DNA of 5,340 nt. Origin: Nitrosomonadales bacterium (GTDB lineage Bacteria > Pseudomonadota > Gammaproteobacteria > Burkholderiales > Nitrosomonadaceae). The DNA is taken from NCBI GenBank assembly GCA_004525885.1, contig SPBV01000126.1:1-5340 (forward strand), given 5' to 3'. A model generated the notes under the pieces. The model searched no databases and had not been told where the DNA came from. It saw nothing but the letters and a program-made list of their open reading frames with translations. The translations under genes and the position numbers were made by a program. Below are positions 1-5,340 of the stretch, piece after piece. The stretch's first letter is position 1; each line of letters begins with the position of its first letter.

Positions 1-747
1 AATGAGTACGGGTTCATCTCCAGTAATTTGTTTTTTGATTGAATCGCGTGCATGCTCTGCTTCACGTAGCTCCAGTTTTGTTTTCTTTAGCTCTTCTTCA
101 GCTGCCCCTAACTGCTTATAATAGCTGCCACCCTGTGCCTGCTGGGGCATAAACCCAACATTCTTTTGTTGAAACTTTTTTAACTCCTCTTCCTGGGTAA
201 CAAGTTTTTTCTCATAGACATCAATTTGTTCGTCTATAAAACGAATCGCCGAAGTAGAGTTCGAATCACTATCATTATTTTCTTCCATGAATATGTCTAA
301 TGAAGACTGAACAACATTTCTAGCAAGCTCTCTGTCAGAACTGTTGTAGGAAATTGTATACAGGTTGTCTGTGCCAATATTAGTGAGTATGATCTTTGAC
401 ATAAGAGAGCTGACTTTATTTTGCTGGTCTTTCTTAGTCTTGGACTCAAAATCCGGATCAACCATACGTGCAATTCTTTCAACATTTGGGCGACTGATTA
501 GAGTACGAGTCATGATAATAAGCTGTTTTTCCATATCAGGAGCAACCGTCATTCCCTGCATTAATGGCTTCAAGACATTTCCTGTGTCTACATGAATTCT
601 TGCCGAGGCCTGGAATTCATCTGGCATCCGGTATACCACCATCCATCCTGCAATGGCGATCACCCAGGCAACAATTATTGCAGACCAGCGATATTTCCAT
701 ATCCCTTTTGTTTGAGTTATTAGTTGGGTAGATAGATCATCATCCAT
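1..747 (-). CDS. Chain-length determinant (Wzz/EpsF-like), XrtA-type EPS locus; C-terminus beyond left edge
   Basis: Inner-membrane polysaccharide co-polymerase expected to set EPS chain length. The 249 residues present start MDDDLSTQLITQTKGIWKYR, followed by one membrane segment at about 21-39 (hydrophobic, rich in W, I, A and V). Immediately after comes YRMPDEFQASARIHVDT (39-55), the usual Wzz-domain entry into the periplasm. The rest is periplasmic, with charged, coiled-coil-prone helices at about 169-196 and 212-241, as in the long PEP-CTERM-type chain-length proteins (about 500 residues). Roughly half is therefore missing, including the second membrane segment. The ATG at 747 is chosen because AGGAG lies 8 nt upstream and the membrane segment sits at the expected distance. 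The gene follows the export lipoprotein gene on the same strand after 199 bp; this pairing is typical of XrtA EPS loci, where a tyrosine kinase gene usually comes next. The family call is strong; the XrtA subtype is inferred from sequence style and neighbours. Confidence 0.9.
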   Translation of the reverse strand, partial: MDDDLSTQLITQTKGIWKYRWSAIIVAWVIAIAGWMVVYRMPDEFQASARIHVDTGNVLKPLMQGMTVAPDMEKQLIIMTRTLISRPNVERIARMVDPDFESKTKKDQQNKVSSLMSKIILTNIGTDNLYTISYNSSDRELARNVVQSSLDIFMEENNDSDSNSTSAIRFIDEQIDVYEKKLVTQEEELKKFQQKNVGFMPQQAQGGSYYKQLGAAEEELKKTKLELREAEHARDSIKKQITGDEPVLI

Positions 748-755
748 ATCAGGTG

Positions 756-760
756 CTCCT
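756..760 (-). promoter_or_regulatory. Ribosome binding site of the chain-length gene
   Basis: AGGAG on the minus strand, 8 nt before the ATG at 747. It fixes the start of the chain-length gene. It lies inside a possible 18-codon leader frame that ends one base before this ATG. Confidence 0.75.
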
Positions 761-859
761 AGATGTAATATTGTTAGTGCTTGTTTTCCACAAAACCGTC
801 TTCATAATAATGATTCCATCTCCCTAGCCTGAGAAATAGGAAAGTTGGAATTTATGCAT

Positions 860-882
860 TCTATAAATTTACAAATTGTCAA
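860..882 (-). promoter_or_regulatory. Weak promoter candidate upstream of the chain-length gene
   Basis: A perfect TTGACA (877-882, minus strand) lies in the AT-rich 199 bp gap between the export and chain-length genes. No good -10 hexamer sits at 16-18 nt; TATAGA is only 12 nt away. The gap is long for a simple operon, so a separate promoter is plausible, but this site is weak support. Confidence 0.25.
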
Positions 883-946
883 AATTTAACCTCTAATATT
901 CCTTTAGTTACAAATGCAGACTAAAGTGTGGTTATAAACTTAAAAA

Positions 947-1585
947 TTAGAAGAAACTTTCTGGAATAACCAGAATATCTCCTTGTTGCATTTGTACGTT
1001 TGCTGATATATCGCCATCTCTTAGCAGGTCATGCAAACGAATTCTAAACTCTTGTTTTTCGCCATTTATGGTACGAATGAGCATAGTTCCATTACCATCT
1101 GCAAAATCCGTGAGGCCACCTACTGCAATCATTACATCCATCACAGTCATATTTTCGCGATAGGCTAGAGCTTTAGGTTCAGAGGCCTCACCTACAACTC
1201 TGACTTGCTCATTATATGGCCCAATAAATCTCCTTACGATAATCGTTACAACTGGTTGCTGAATGTATTTGGTCAGGGCTTCTTCAATATCTCGCGCCAA
1301 TTGTGTTGACGTTTTTCCACTAGCTGCAAGATCTTCCACCAATGGGCTCGTGATTTTTCCATCCGGACGAACTTGGACCGACATGGAAACTTCCGGATTG
1401 CGCCAAACAATTATATCTACATCATCACCAGGGCCTATTAGATAGTCATGTTCGGCGACAGCTATTTCTTCACCTTCAAGAGAAGAATGTGGCCAAAAGA
1501 GCGCGCAGCTACTGAGAATGAAGATTGGAAATATGATAATAAAACGGGCTAGCAATTTCACAGTGTTGGTATGCAAAGCGTTCAC
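947..1585 (-). CDS. Wza-like EPS export outer-membrane lipoprotein, XrtA/PEP-CTERM type
   Basis: Outer-membrane auxiliary protein expected to form the exit channel for the EPS chain. From the GTG at 1585 the product has 212 residues. A signal segment at 11-26 ends in lipobox L24-S25-S26-C27, so C27 should be lipidated. The polysaccharide-export domain runs from about 46 to 118 (DYLIGPGDDVDIIVWRNPEV, then VRPDGKITSPLVEDL). One SLBB domain follows at about 127-207 (VRVVGEASEPKALAYRENMTVMDVM in part, GG at 156-157, closing QGDILVIPES). It is much shorter than E. coli Wza (about 380 residues) and matches the short one-SLBB form found in XrtA loci. An in-frame ATG at 1672 would add 29 residues before the signal peptide, but GTG 1585 has GAGGA 7 nt upstream and puts the signal peptide at the N-terminus. 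The next gene downstream encodes its usual chain-length partner. Confidence 0.9.
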   Translation of the reverse strand: MNALHTNTVKLLARFIIIFPIFILSSCALFWPHSSLEGEEIAVAEHDYLIGPGDDVDIIVWRNPEVSMSVQVRPDGKITSPLVEDLAASGKTSTQLARDIEEALTKYIQQPVVTIIVRRFIGPYNEQVRVVGEASEPKALAYRENMTVMDVMIAVGGLTDFADGNGTMLIRTINGEKQEFRIRLHDLLRDGDISANVQMQQGDILVIPESFF

Positions 1586-1592
1586 TTTATTT

Positions 1593-1597
1593 TCCTC
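1593..1597 (-). promoter_or_regulatory. Ribosome binding site that decides the GTG start of the export gene
   Basis: GAGGA (within AAAGAGGAAAATAAA) lies 7 nt before GTG 1585. The longer ATG reading from 1672 would run through this site and bury the lipoprotein signal peptide, so GTG is preferred. Confidence 0.75.
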
Positions 1598-1643
1598 TTT
1601 AAAATAATAGAAGTGCACCGGATCTCTTTGGGTGCAGGTGCCA

Positions 1644-1665
1644 ATATTGTACACTGTAACAATAT
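1644..1665 (-). promoter_or_regulatory. Probable promoter -10 of the export gene under a 22 bp palindrome (candidate operator)
   Basis: On the minus strand TACAAT (1646-1651; 5 of 6 to TATAAT) would start RNA near 1639, about 55 nt before the GTG at 1585. It has only a poor -35. It lies inside a perfect inverted repeat: ATATTGT (1644-1650), 8 nt, ACAATAT (1659-1665). Overlap of a dyad with a -10 is typical of a repressor site, but no regulator gene is present and the AT content makes chance arms more likely. Confidence 0.35.
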
Positions 1666-1931
1666 ACTGCAATATCTTTTATTCATATCAATGACTTTGA
1701 TTCCGTTAGAGATTTTATTAGAGGAACGCCATAAATTGACAAACCTAAAATAAGAGCCGGTGTTGCTGTTTGCTGCCATGGTGAAACCCCGTGAGTCGTG
1801 AGTCCATCTGCTCAAAAATGGTTATTAGAGTCCTCTCAAAGGCTAATATTTATTATATATTTTCATGTGACTACTAATTTAGTGGCATTGATTAGCGCCG
1901 AAGTAATACTAATGTTATTTAGATTTAAGTT

Positions 1932-1949
1932 CTGTGATAAAAATCACAG
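1932..1949. promoter_or_regulatory. CRP/FNR-family binding site (perfect TGTGA-N6-TCACA)
   Basis: CTGTGATAAAAATCACAG is a perfect palindrome apart from its A-rich centre and matches all ten core positions of the E. coli CRP consensus. It lies about 350 bp upstream of the export gene start and about 180 bp upstream of the plus-strand promoter of the eboE remnant. A TATAAT on the minus strand (1852-1857) would place the site about 95 bp before a start near 1845, close to a class I spacing, but the -35 there is poor. A related site (5138-5153) precedes the ligase gene. It could also fold as a short hairpin, though no T-run follows. Known: such sites bind CRP, Vfr or Clp-type regulators. The regulator here is unknown. 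Confidence 0.6.
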
Positions 1950-2027
1950 CGCCACCTATTACGAATAGCTTTGAGTTTTTAAAGCAACAGGAATTAAGCA
2001 AGTAATCGGCAAAATTAGAGAAAGGTT

Positions 2028-2101
2028 AATTAGAATGATTGGGAAGAGATAAATCAGGGATAAAATATTGCTAGTATTATTTGTCTCTTCCTAGTCTAAT
2101 T
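2028..2101. repeat. 74 bp imperfect inverted repeat (long hairpin or MITE-like element)
   Basis: Inner arms 2042-2054 and 2079-2091 (GGAAGAGATAAAT against ATTTGTCTCTTCC) pair at 12 of 13 positions plus one wobble. Outer arms AATTAGA (2028-2034) and TCTAATT (2095-2101) pair at all 7. Seven and three unpaired bases separate inner from outer arms, and the loop is 24 nt. No T-run follows on either strand, so it is a poor intrinsic terminator. It could be a small non-autonomous mobile element, an RNA hairpin, or a decayed insertion end. No copy exists elsewhere in the window to test this. Confidence 0.55.
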
Positions 2102-2119
2102 GTAATTTAGTATGTTTCG

Positions 2120-2148
2120 TTGACATTAAAATAGATTGTTTGTAAAGA
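2120..2148 (+). promoter_or_regulatory. Promoter upstream of the eboE remnant
   Basis: Perfect -35 TTGACA (2120-2125), 17 nt spacer, then TAAAGA (2143-2148) preceded by TG. The -10 is only partly matched. RNA would start near 2155, about 43 nt before the remnant's ATG at 2198. Confidence 0.45.
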
Positions 2149-2157
2149 TCAAAAGGA

Positions 2158-2178
2158 ACAAGTGCGTTATGCGCTTGT
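2158..2178 (+). other. Leader hairpin before the eboE remnant
   Basis: ACAAGTGC, loop GTTAT, GCGCTTGT: an 8 bp stem with one T-G wobble. It would lie at the very 5' end of RNA from the 2120-2148 promoter, where such stems often protect transcripts. No T-run follows, so it is not a terminator. Confidence 0.4.
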
Positions 2179-2197
2179 TGTATAAAGGTACGATGGA

Positions 2198-2541
2198 ATG
2201 AGGTTGCATGGTGGCGAAGTATTAACGTATTGTTCAAATATTCATCCAGGAGAAAGTTGGCGCGAAATTCGCAGGGACCAGATTTGTATGCTTGATCTGT
2301 CCGGGCATCTGTCGCAAATGATATTTCTTTTGGTGTTGTAGTTTTCGACTGTCAGTTTCTTCAGCAAAAGAGTTGACCGAGCAGAGTGTATTAAGTGAAT
2401 TCAGGTGTTGGCGTTCTGAGAATAATTTACGTATCAAAGATTAATGGGTTTCTTTATGGAAGCTTTGATGCTTTCTCTACAAAAGAAAATGTGTGTCTGC
2501 CTGATTAAAGAAGTAATGGTAGGAAAAGCCATATCGTTTGT
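2198..2541 (+). pseudogene. eboE: Degraded, 3'-truncated eboE (TIM-barrel metabolite traffic protein)
   Basis: EboE is a sugar-isomerase-like TIM-barrel protein of about 400 residues from ebo clusters, which are linked to export of secondary metabolites. Here only the first ~105 codons can be traced, over shifting frames. Frame of 2198: MRLHGGEV then LTYCSNIHPGESW (2222-2260), the family's hallmark N-terminus. Frame of 2296: VRASVANDISFG (2299-2334). Frame of 2343: RLSVSSAKELTEQ and LSEFRCWRSENN (2346-2426). Frame of 2428: YVSKINGFLYGSF and KENVCLPD (2428-2505), then TAA where the family usually has Trp, then RSNGRK. Spacing between the blocks fits the family to within one or two bases, as expected for three small indels. 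Homology fades near 2541, where the 3' end of the convergent deacetylase gene begins, so about three quarters of the gene is lost. AAGG (2185-2188) could serve the ATG at 2198, giving at most a 47-residue peptide stopping at 2341. The family call is from memory of its motifs. Confidence 0.75.
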
Positions 2542-2544
2542 TTA

Positions 2545-3567
2545 CTAGACTGTTTCTATATTTCTTAGCATGTTCTGTGCGATGCGTAGCGTGAAGCGCA
2601 CTTGATCTTGATCCCAAGGGCTAAAGCGTGGAAGTTGGTATATGTCGCTAGAATTCTTGGCTGCGCCATGAGAGGTTGAGACCGCCGCTTCAAATCCCAA
2701 CTCTTTGACCATTCGGGGATGACCTGAAAGATAGTCTTGCCCTGGTTTTCCATTAGGATAAGCAAAAAACCTTACTGGAGCACGGATAATGCTTTCCAAT
2801 ACTTCTTTGCCGTTAGCGATCTCAGCGCGGGCTATAATGTCCTTCGTATGTGCCAAAATGGGGTGGTTTACTGTATGCCCACCAATTTCCATCCCAGCAT
2901 CGTGCAATTTCTTAACCTGCTCAGAAGTCATCATCAAGTCGTTCGGAATTGTGGTTGGAACATAGGAGCACATCTCTTCGACCTTCAACTGCCTGGATTC
3001 TAGTGGCAGATACTTGAGCTTGTCTAACAGGGTATTAATTGCTTGTTGGCGTTGAGGGATAGTACTAATCTCAAACTGGCCTAAGCCCATTTTACTCAGA
3101 TCTAGTATCGGCCTCAAATGCCTGTGTACTAATTCGATTATAGTATCATTCCACATTCTACCGCCATCGAGAAAACCAGTAGATACAAAAAAAGTGGCAG
3201 AGAGGCCATGTTTTTTCAGAATAGGGAGAGCAACCTCAGCGTTATTCGCATATCCGTCATCAAAGGTAATGCAAGCTGTTCGAGGTGGTAGTTTATTTTG
3301 ACGCAGTTTCTGTAGAGCTTCATGAAGTGTCATGACTCTAAAGCAAGCTGTGAGCCAACTCATTTCCTGATCAAATGCTGCTGCATCTTCTCCGGGAAAT
3401 TGGGGGTCAGGCTGAGCTAATACGCGGTGGTATATCAATATAGACAAACGACGGCCATTTAATCCAGCCAGCGAAAGCAAGTTTTTGAGTGTATAACTTG
3501 TCAGTGAGAACCGAGATTGCTTGGGTTGCATGGGATCTCTCAAATGATCAAATTCATGTGATGGCAT
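2545..3567 (-). CDS. NodB-type polysaccharide deacetylase of the EPS locus
   Basis: Metal-dependent carbohydrate esterase 4 (NodB fold) expected to remove acetyl groups from the EPS or its precursor. Motifs in 340 residues: TFDDGY (101-106) gives the catalytic base D103 and metal ligand D104; HTVNH (231-235) gives metal ligands H231 and H235; RFFAYPNG (266-273) is motif 3; LPRFSPWD (312-319) is a late conserved Arg motif. All key residues are present. About 60 residues (145-205) are inserted between the first strand and the His motif, as is common in deacetylases of XrtA loci with the N-terminal YHRVLAQPDPQFPGE pattern seen here at 46-60. There is no signal peptide or clear membrane segment, so it may act in the cytoplasm or at the inner membrane. 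The start is uncertain: ATG 3567 (weak GGAT ribosome site) or ATG 3531 (GAGAG upstream, 12 residues shorter). It follows the ligase gene by 58 bp, probably in one operon. Confidence 0.88.
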   Translation of the reverse strand: MPSHEFDHLRDPMQPKQSRFSLTSYTLKNLLSLAGLNGRRLSILIYHRVLAQPDPQFPGEDAAAFDQEMSWLTACFRVMTLHEALQKLRQNKLPPRTACITFDDGYANNAEVALPILKKHGLSATFFVSTGFLDGGRMWNDTIIELVHRHLRPILDLSKMGLGQFEISTIPQRQQAINTLLDKLKYLPLESRQLKVEEMCSYVPTTIPNDLMMTSEQVKKLHDAGMEIGGHTVNHPILAHTKDIIARAEIANGKEVLESIIRAPVRFFAYPNGKPGQDYLSGHPRMVKELGFEAAVSTSHGAAKNSSDIYQLPRFSPWDQDQVRFTLRIAQNMLRNIETV

Positions 3568-3625
3568 AAGATATCCAGAAAATCTATAAAATAATCTTTA
3601 CACGGATAATTTTCCCTGTGCAGGG

Positions 3626-4966
3626 TTAGCCTGAGTCTCTAGTAATTGGTTGTAAAGGGATTGATGATTTTCCAAGCTGGCGCGAAGAGTCTGCACTTAC
3701 TGTAGAGATAGCTAGCACAATTTTTTCTTTAAGCTCTTTTTCCACTATGCTGCGGGTTACTATTAGTGCTGCCATCAGATAAAATGGTACATCGAAATAA
3801 AGTAGACTGAGAAATGTCCCACCCATGGCAAAGCCGACCAAGCTCACCTGAATCATGGTAGCTAGACTGGTGGCCCATTGGTACTCATCTATTCCTCTTG
3901 TGTTACGAATGATCCATGTGCCTGTCCTCCAGGTTAGGAATCCAAGTAAAAGATATAAACTTAGACCAACATAACCATGTTCACCTAGGGCTTGGAAATA
4001 TATGCTGTGGGCAGCACGTGGTATATCTGTTTTATTGGGAGCATAACGGGCAAACAATTCAGGTGTAGTGACTTCAAATCCGCCACCGAGAACTGGTCTA
4101 TCTTTGGTAAGATTGAAGGCCATTTCCCAGGCGTTAAAACGTCCTTGAACTGACGTGTCCGCCTGGTATGTTTCGATGGTATTCATTCTTAGGCCCCATT
4201 GCTCAGGCATATTTGCAACCATTATCGGAATAGCTATTATAAATAATAACGCTAGGCGGAGTTTATGATGGCTTTTAAACCATAGGAATGCCCCCATAAC
4301 TGCAATTGCTAGCAGGGCGCCGCGTGAATACGAAGCAATGGATGCGCCCGCGCAAAGAACTATAACAACTGTTAGGCCATAGCGCATCCACATATTCTTG
4401 GTAATTAGTTGAAAATAGTGAACCAATGGTATAAGTATGGTTAGAGCAAGGGCCATCTCATTATTTCCAGCAATGAATGAATCAGGAGGTCCCCAGACTA
4501 TATATTGGCCACCACCTAGAATCGTAAAGATTCCCCCTTTAACTCCATAAAAAGCCAAAGAAAAAACTATTACCCCGATGAGAAGCTGCACTTGTTGTTT
4601 TGTTTTTATGAGCATAAGAGTGATAAGAATCATAAACATAATTTTCATCACCTTTTTCCACTGTTCGTATACTAAGTCCAGATGTATGGCAGTAAGCGTT
4701 GTCACATTCATCCAGAGAATAAAAGCTATGAAAACTATAGATAATGGAACAAGAGGTAAGTTTTTAGGATCTTTGCTAACAACGAGACCAATTAAAGTCG
4801 CACCCCCGACAATTGCAGCGAATGGCAAGTCGACTGCAAACCCATAAGCTAGTCTATGTGGATTCATGACACTAATCCATACCCACATCAAGACACCAAT
4901 GTACGGTCTCTTTAATATGAACGGTATGGATCCAACAACGATTAGGGTGACAAGAATATCTCTCAT
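3626..4966 (-). CDS. O-antigen ligase/Wzy-like polymerase, exosortase A-associated
   Basis: Integral inner-membrane glycosyl transfer protein of the WaaL/Wzy superfamily (Wzy_C domain), 446 residues. About twelve hydrophobic segments run from residue 5 to 404, with a long periplasmic loop at about 252-330. Family marks are SYSRGALLA (212-220) with Arg215 after the mid-protein helix, then in the loop RFNAWEMAFNLTKDRPVLGG (276-295), and RAAHSIYFQALGEHGYVG (317-334) with His320 and Glu329. Conserved Arg and His in these places are needed in characterised ligases. The N-terminus MRDILVTLIVVGSIPFILKR and MNPHRLAYGFA (34-44) fit the subfamily annotated as exosortase A-associated O-glycosylation ligase. 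It therefore either polymerises the EPS repeat or attaches glycan to a protein; sequence alone cannot decide. The start gives the family's N-terminus although no strong ribosome site precedes it. A hydrophilic tail of about 38 residues ends the protein. The deacetylase gene follows after 58 bp. Confidence 0.88.
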   Translation of the reverse strand: MRDILVTLIVVGSIPFILKRPYIGVLMWVWISVMNPHRLAYGFAVDLPFAAIVGGATLIGLVVSKDPKNLPLVPLSIVFIAFILWMNVTTLTAIHLDLVYEQWKKVMKIMFMILITLMLIKTKQQVQLLIGVIVFSLAFYGVKGGIFTILGGGQYIVWGPPDSFIAGNNEMALALTILIPLVHYFQLITKNMWMRYGLTVVIVLCAGASIASYSRGALLAIAVMGAFLWFKSHHKLRLALLFIIAIPIMVANMPEQWGLRMNTIETYQADTSVQGRFNAWEMAFNLTKDRPVLGGGFEVTTPELFARYAPNKTDIPRAAHSIYFQALGEHGYVGLSLYLLLGFLTWRTGTWIIRNTRGIDEYQWATSLATMIQVSLVGFAMGGTFLSLLYFDVPFYLMAALIVTRSIVEKELKEKIVLAISTVSADSSRQLGKSSIPLQPITRDSG

Positions 4967-5077
4967 GTGTTATCTAATTAATTAATTCGCATCCAAAAAT
5001 ACAATCGCTTTTTATTTAGAATAACGGTTGAATTTCAGTTTTCTTGAGAGCAGCATAGGCTGGATTGCCCTAAAATA

Positions 5078-5086
5078 ATCATAACA
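5078..5086 (-). promoter_or_regulatory. Extended -10 promoter candidate for the ligase gene
   Basis: TGTTATGAT on the minus strand is an extended -10 (TG, one base, TATGAT; 5 of 6 in the hexamer). RNA would start near 5071, leaving a leader of about 105 nt before ATG 4966. No -35 is recognisable, which suits an activated promoter. The CRP-type site at 5138-5153 would be centred about 74 bp upstream of the start. Confidence 0.45.
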
Positions 5087-5137
5087 TTAGCATGTGAAAT
5101 TTAGTTGTGTAGAGTAATTCTATTAGGGTTGGTATTC

Positions 5138-5153
5138 TGTGTAAAAAATCACA
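5138..5153. promoter_or_regulatory. CRP/FNR-family binding site upstream of the ligase gene
   Basis: TGTGTAAAAAATCACA matches 9 of 10 core positions of TGTGA-N6-TCACA. It has the same A-rich centre as the perfect site at 1932-1949. It lies about 170 bp before the ligase start and near a class I activator distance from the extended -10 at 5078-5086. Confidence 0.5.
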
Positions 5154-5340
5154 ATGTATGCTTACTAATATGAACAAGTATTGTTTCCAATAAAACCGGG
5201 CATAATAAATTTACTGCATTAGTCGATTATTAACGAAAAATATAATTAATATGAGTCTGGTGTAGATTAAACTCAACAACAGCGGACTATTCCTAAAATG
5301 TTTTGAGTCCATTTTCATTGCTGGAATGAAGGCGAAGAAA

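Larger units (their letters stand above)
1586..2197. other. Intergenic region upstream of the export gene: regulatory, no intact gene seen
   Basis: No reading frame here looks coding; frames of 60-77 codons on either strand have no recognisable motif and no convincing ribosome site. From the left it holds: the leader and likely promoter of the export gene; a GC-richer patch at 1757-1812 with a tandem GACTCAC GACTCAC (minus strand); a perfect TATAAT at 1852-1857 (minus strand, weak -35); a CRP-type palindrome at 1932-1949; a 74 bp inverted repeat at 2028-2101; and a plus-strand promoter with a leader hairpin before the eboE remnant. Confidence 0.6.
4967..5340. other. Intergenic region upstream of the ligase gene; no gene recognised
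   Basis: AT-rich and full of stops in all frames. It holds a TAAT-repeat run at about 4974-4986, the extended -10 and CRP-type site listed separately, and a small hairpin TATTG-TTTC-CAATA at 5179-5192. At the right edge two frames stay open out of the window: on the minus strand 15 codons ending in TAG (5293-5295), and on the plus strand a reading with a late ATG at 5326. Both are too short to assign, so whether a neighbouring gene starts or ends here cannot be said. Confidence 0.5.

Noticed and set aside
947..1672. Export protein starting at the ATG at 1672 (241 residues)
   Set aside because: This start puts 29 extra residues before the lipoprotein signal peptide and overlaps the likely -10 region, while GTG 1585 has a good ribosome site.
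1778..1794. ACGGGGTTTCACCATGG on the minus strand resembles a stretch of the primate Alu consensus
   Set aside because: The match is too short and is surrounded by ordinary bacterial DNA; chance resemblance, not contamination.
1582..1815. 77-codon minus-strand frame upstream of the export gene
   Set aside because: No domain, no ribosome site, and it overlaps the start and promoter region of the export gene in another frame.
2234..2437. 67-codon minus-strand frame in the large gap
   Set aside because: It is the reverse shadow of the eboE remnant, with no recognisable motif.
3611..3625. CCCTG-CA-CAGGG dyad between the ligase stop and the deacetylase start as a terminator
   Set aside because: Only 5 bp arms with a 2 nt loop and no T-run; unlikely to stop transcription between genes 58 bp apart.
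5293..5340. Tail of an upstream minus-strand gene (15 codons ending in TAG)
   Set aside because: Too short to show coding character or similarity; another frame is equally open at the edge.
1..5340. CRISPR arrays, tRNA or rRNA genes, complete insertion sequences, sigma-54 (-24/-12) promoters
   Set aside because: None found on reading both strands; a TGGCAC near 1640 (minus strand) lacks the GC at the needed spacing.

Overview
The window holds part of a chromosomal exopolysaccharide (EPS) locus of the kind that accompanies exosortase A (XrtA, PEP-CTERM) systems in Gram-negative bacteria, mainly Beta- and Gammaproteobacteria. All intact genes are on the minus strand. The closest family resemblances are to XrtA-associated proteins: a Wzz/EpsF-like chain-length determinant, a Wza-like export lipoprotein, a NodB-type polysaccharide deacetylase and an O-antigen-ligase-like membrane protein. 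The DNA is moderately AT-rich, with very AT-rich gaps. A betaproteobacterium such as a member of the Nitrosomonadales would fit, but that is a guess; no exosortase or PEP-CTERM substrate is visible here.

Layout in the direction of transcription (right to left): a gap at the right edge with a CRP/FNR-type palindrome and an extended -10 promoter (4967-5340); the polymerase/ligase gene (4966-3626); the deacetylase gene 58 bp downstream (3567-2545); a gap of about 960 bp with no intact gene; the export lipoprotein gene (1585-947, GTG start); a 199 bp gap; and the first 249 codons of the chain-length gene (747 to the left edge).

The main surprise is in the large gap. On the plus strand, read across three frames, lie the first ~105 codons of a gene that I recognise as eboE, the TIM-barrel 'metabolite traffic' protein of ebo clusters. 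It keeps a promoter-like sequence and an intact start, but has three frame disruptions and a stop, and it is cut off at the 3' end of the deacetylase gene. The same gap has a perfect CRP-type palindrome, a 74 bp imperfect inverted repeat, and a small palindrome over the likely -10 of the export gene.

How the genes work together: the ligase/polymerase is expected to join undecaprenyl-linked units at the periplasmic face, the chain-length protein to set polymer size together with a tyrosine kinase that should lie beyond the left edge, the lipoprotein to form the outer-membrane exit channel, and the deacetylase to trim N- or O-acetyl groups from the polymer. Matching CRP-type sites upstream of both transcription units suggest shared control by a CRP/FNR-family regulator; this is inferred from sequence only.
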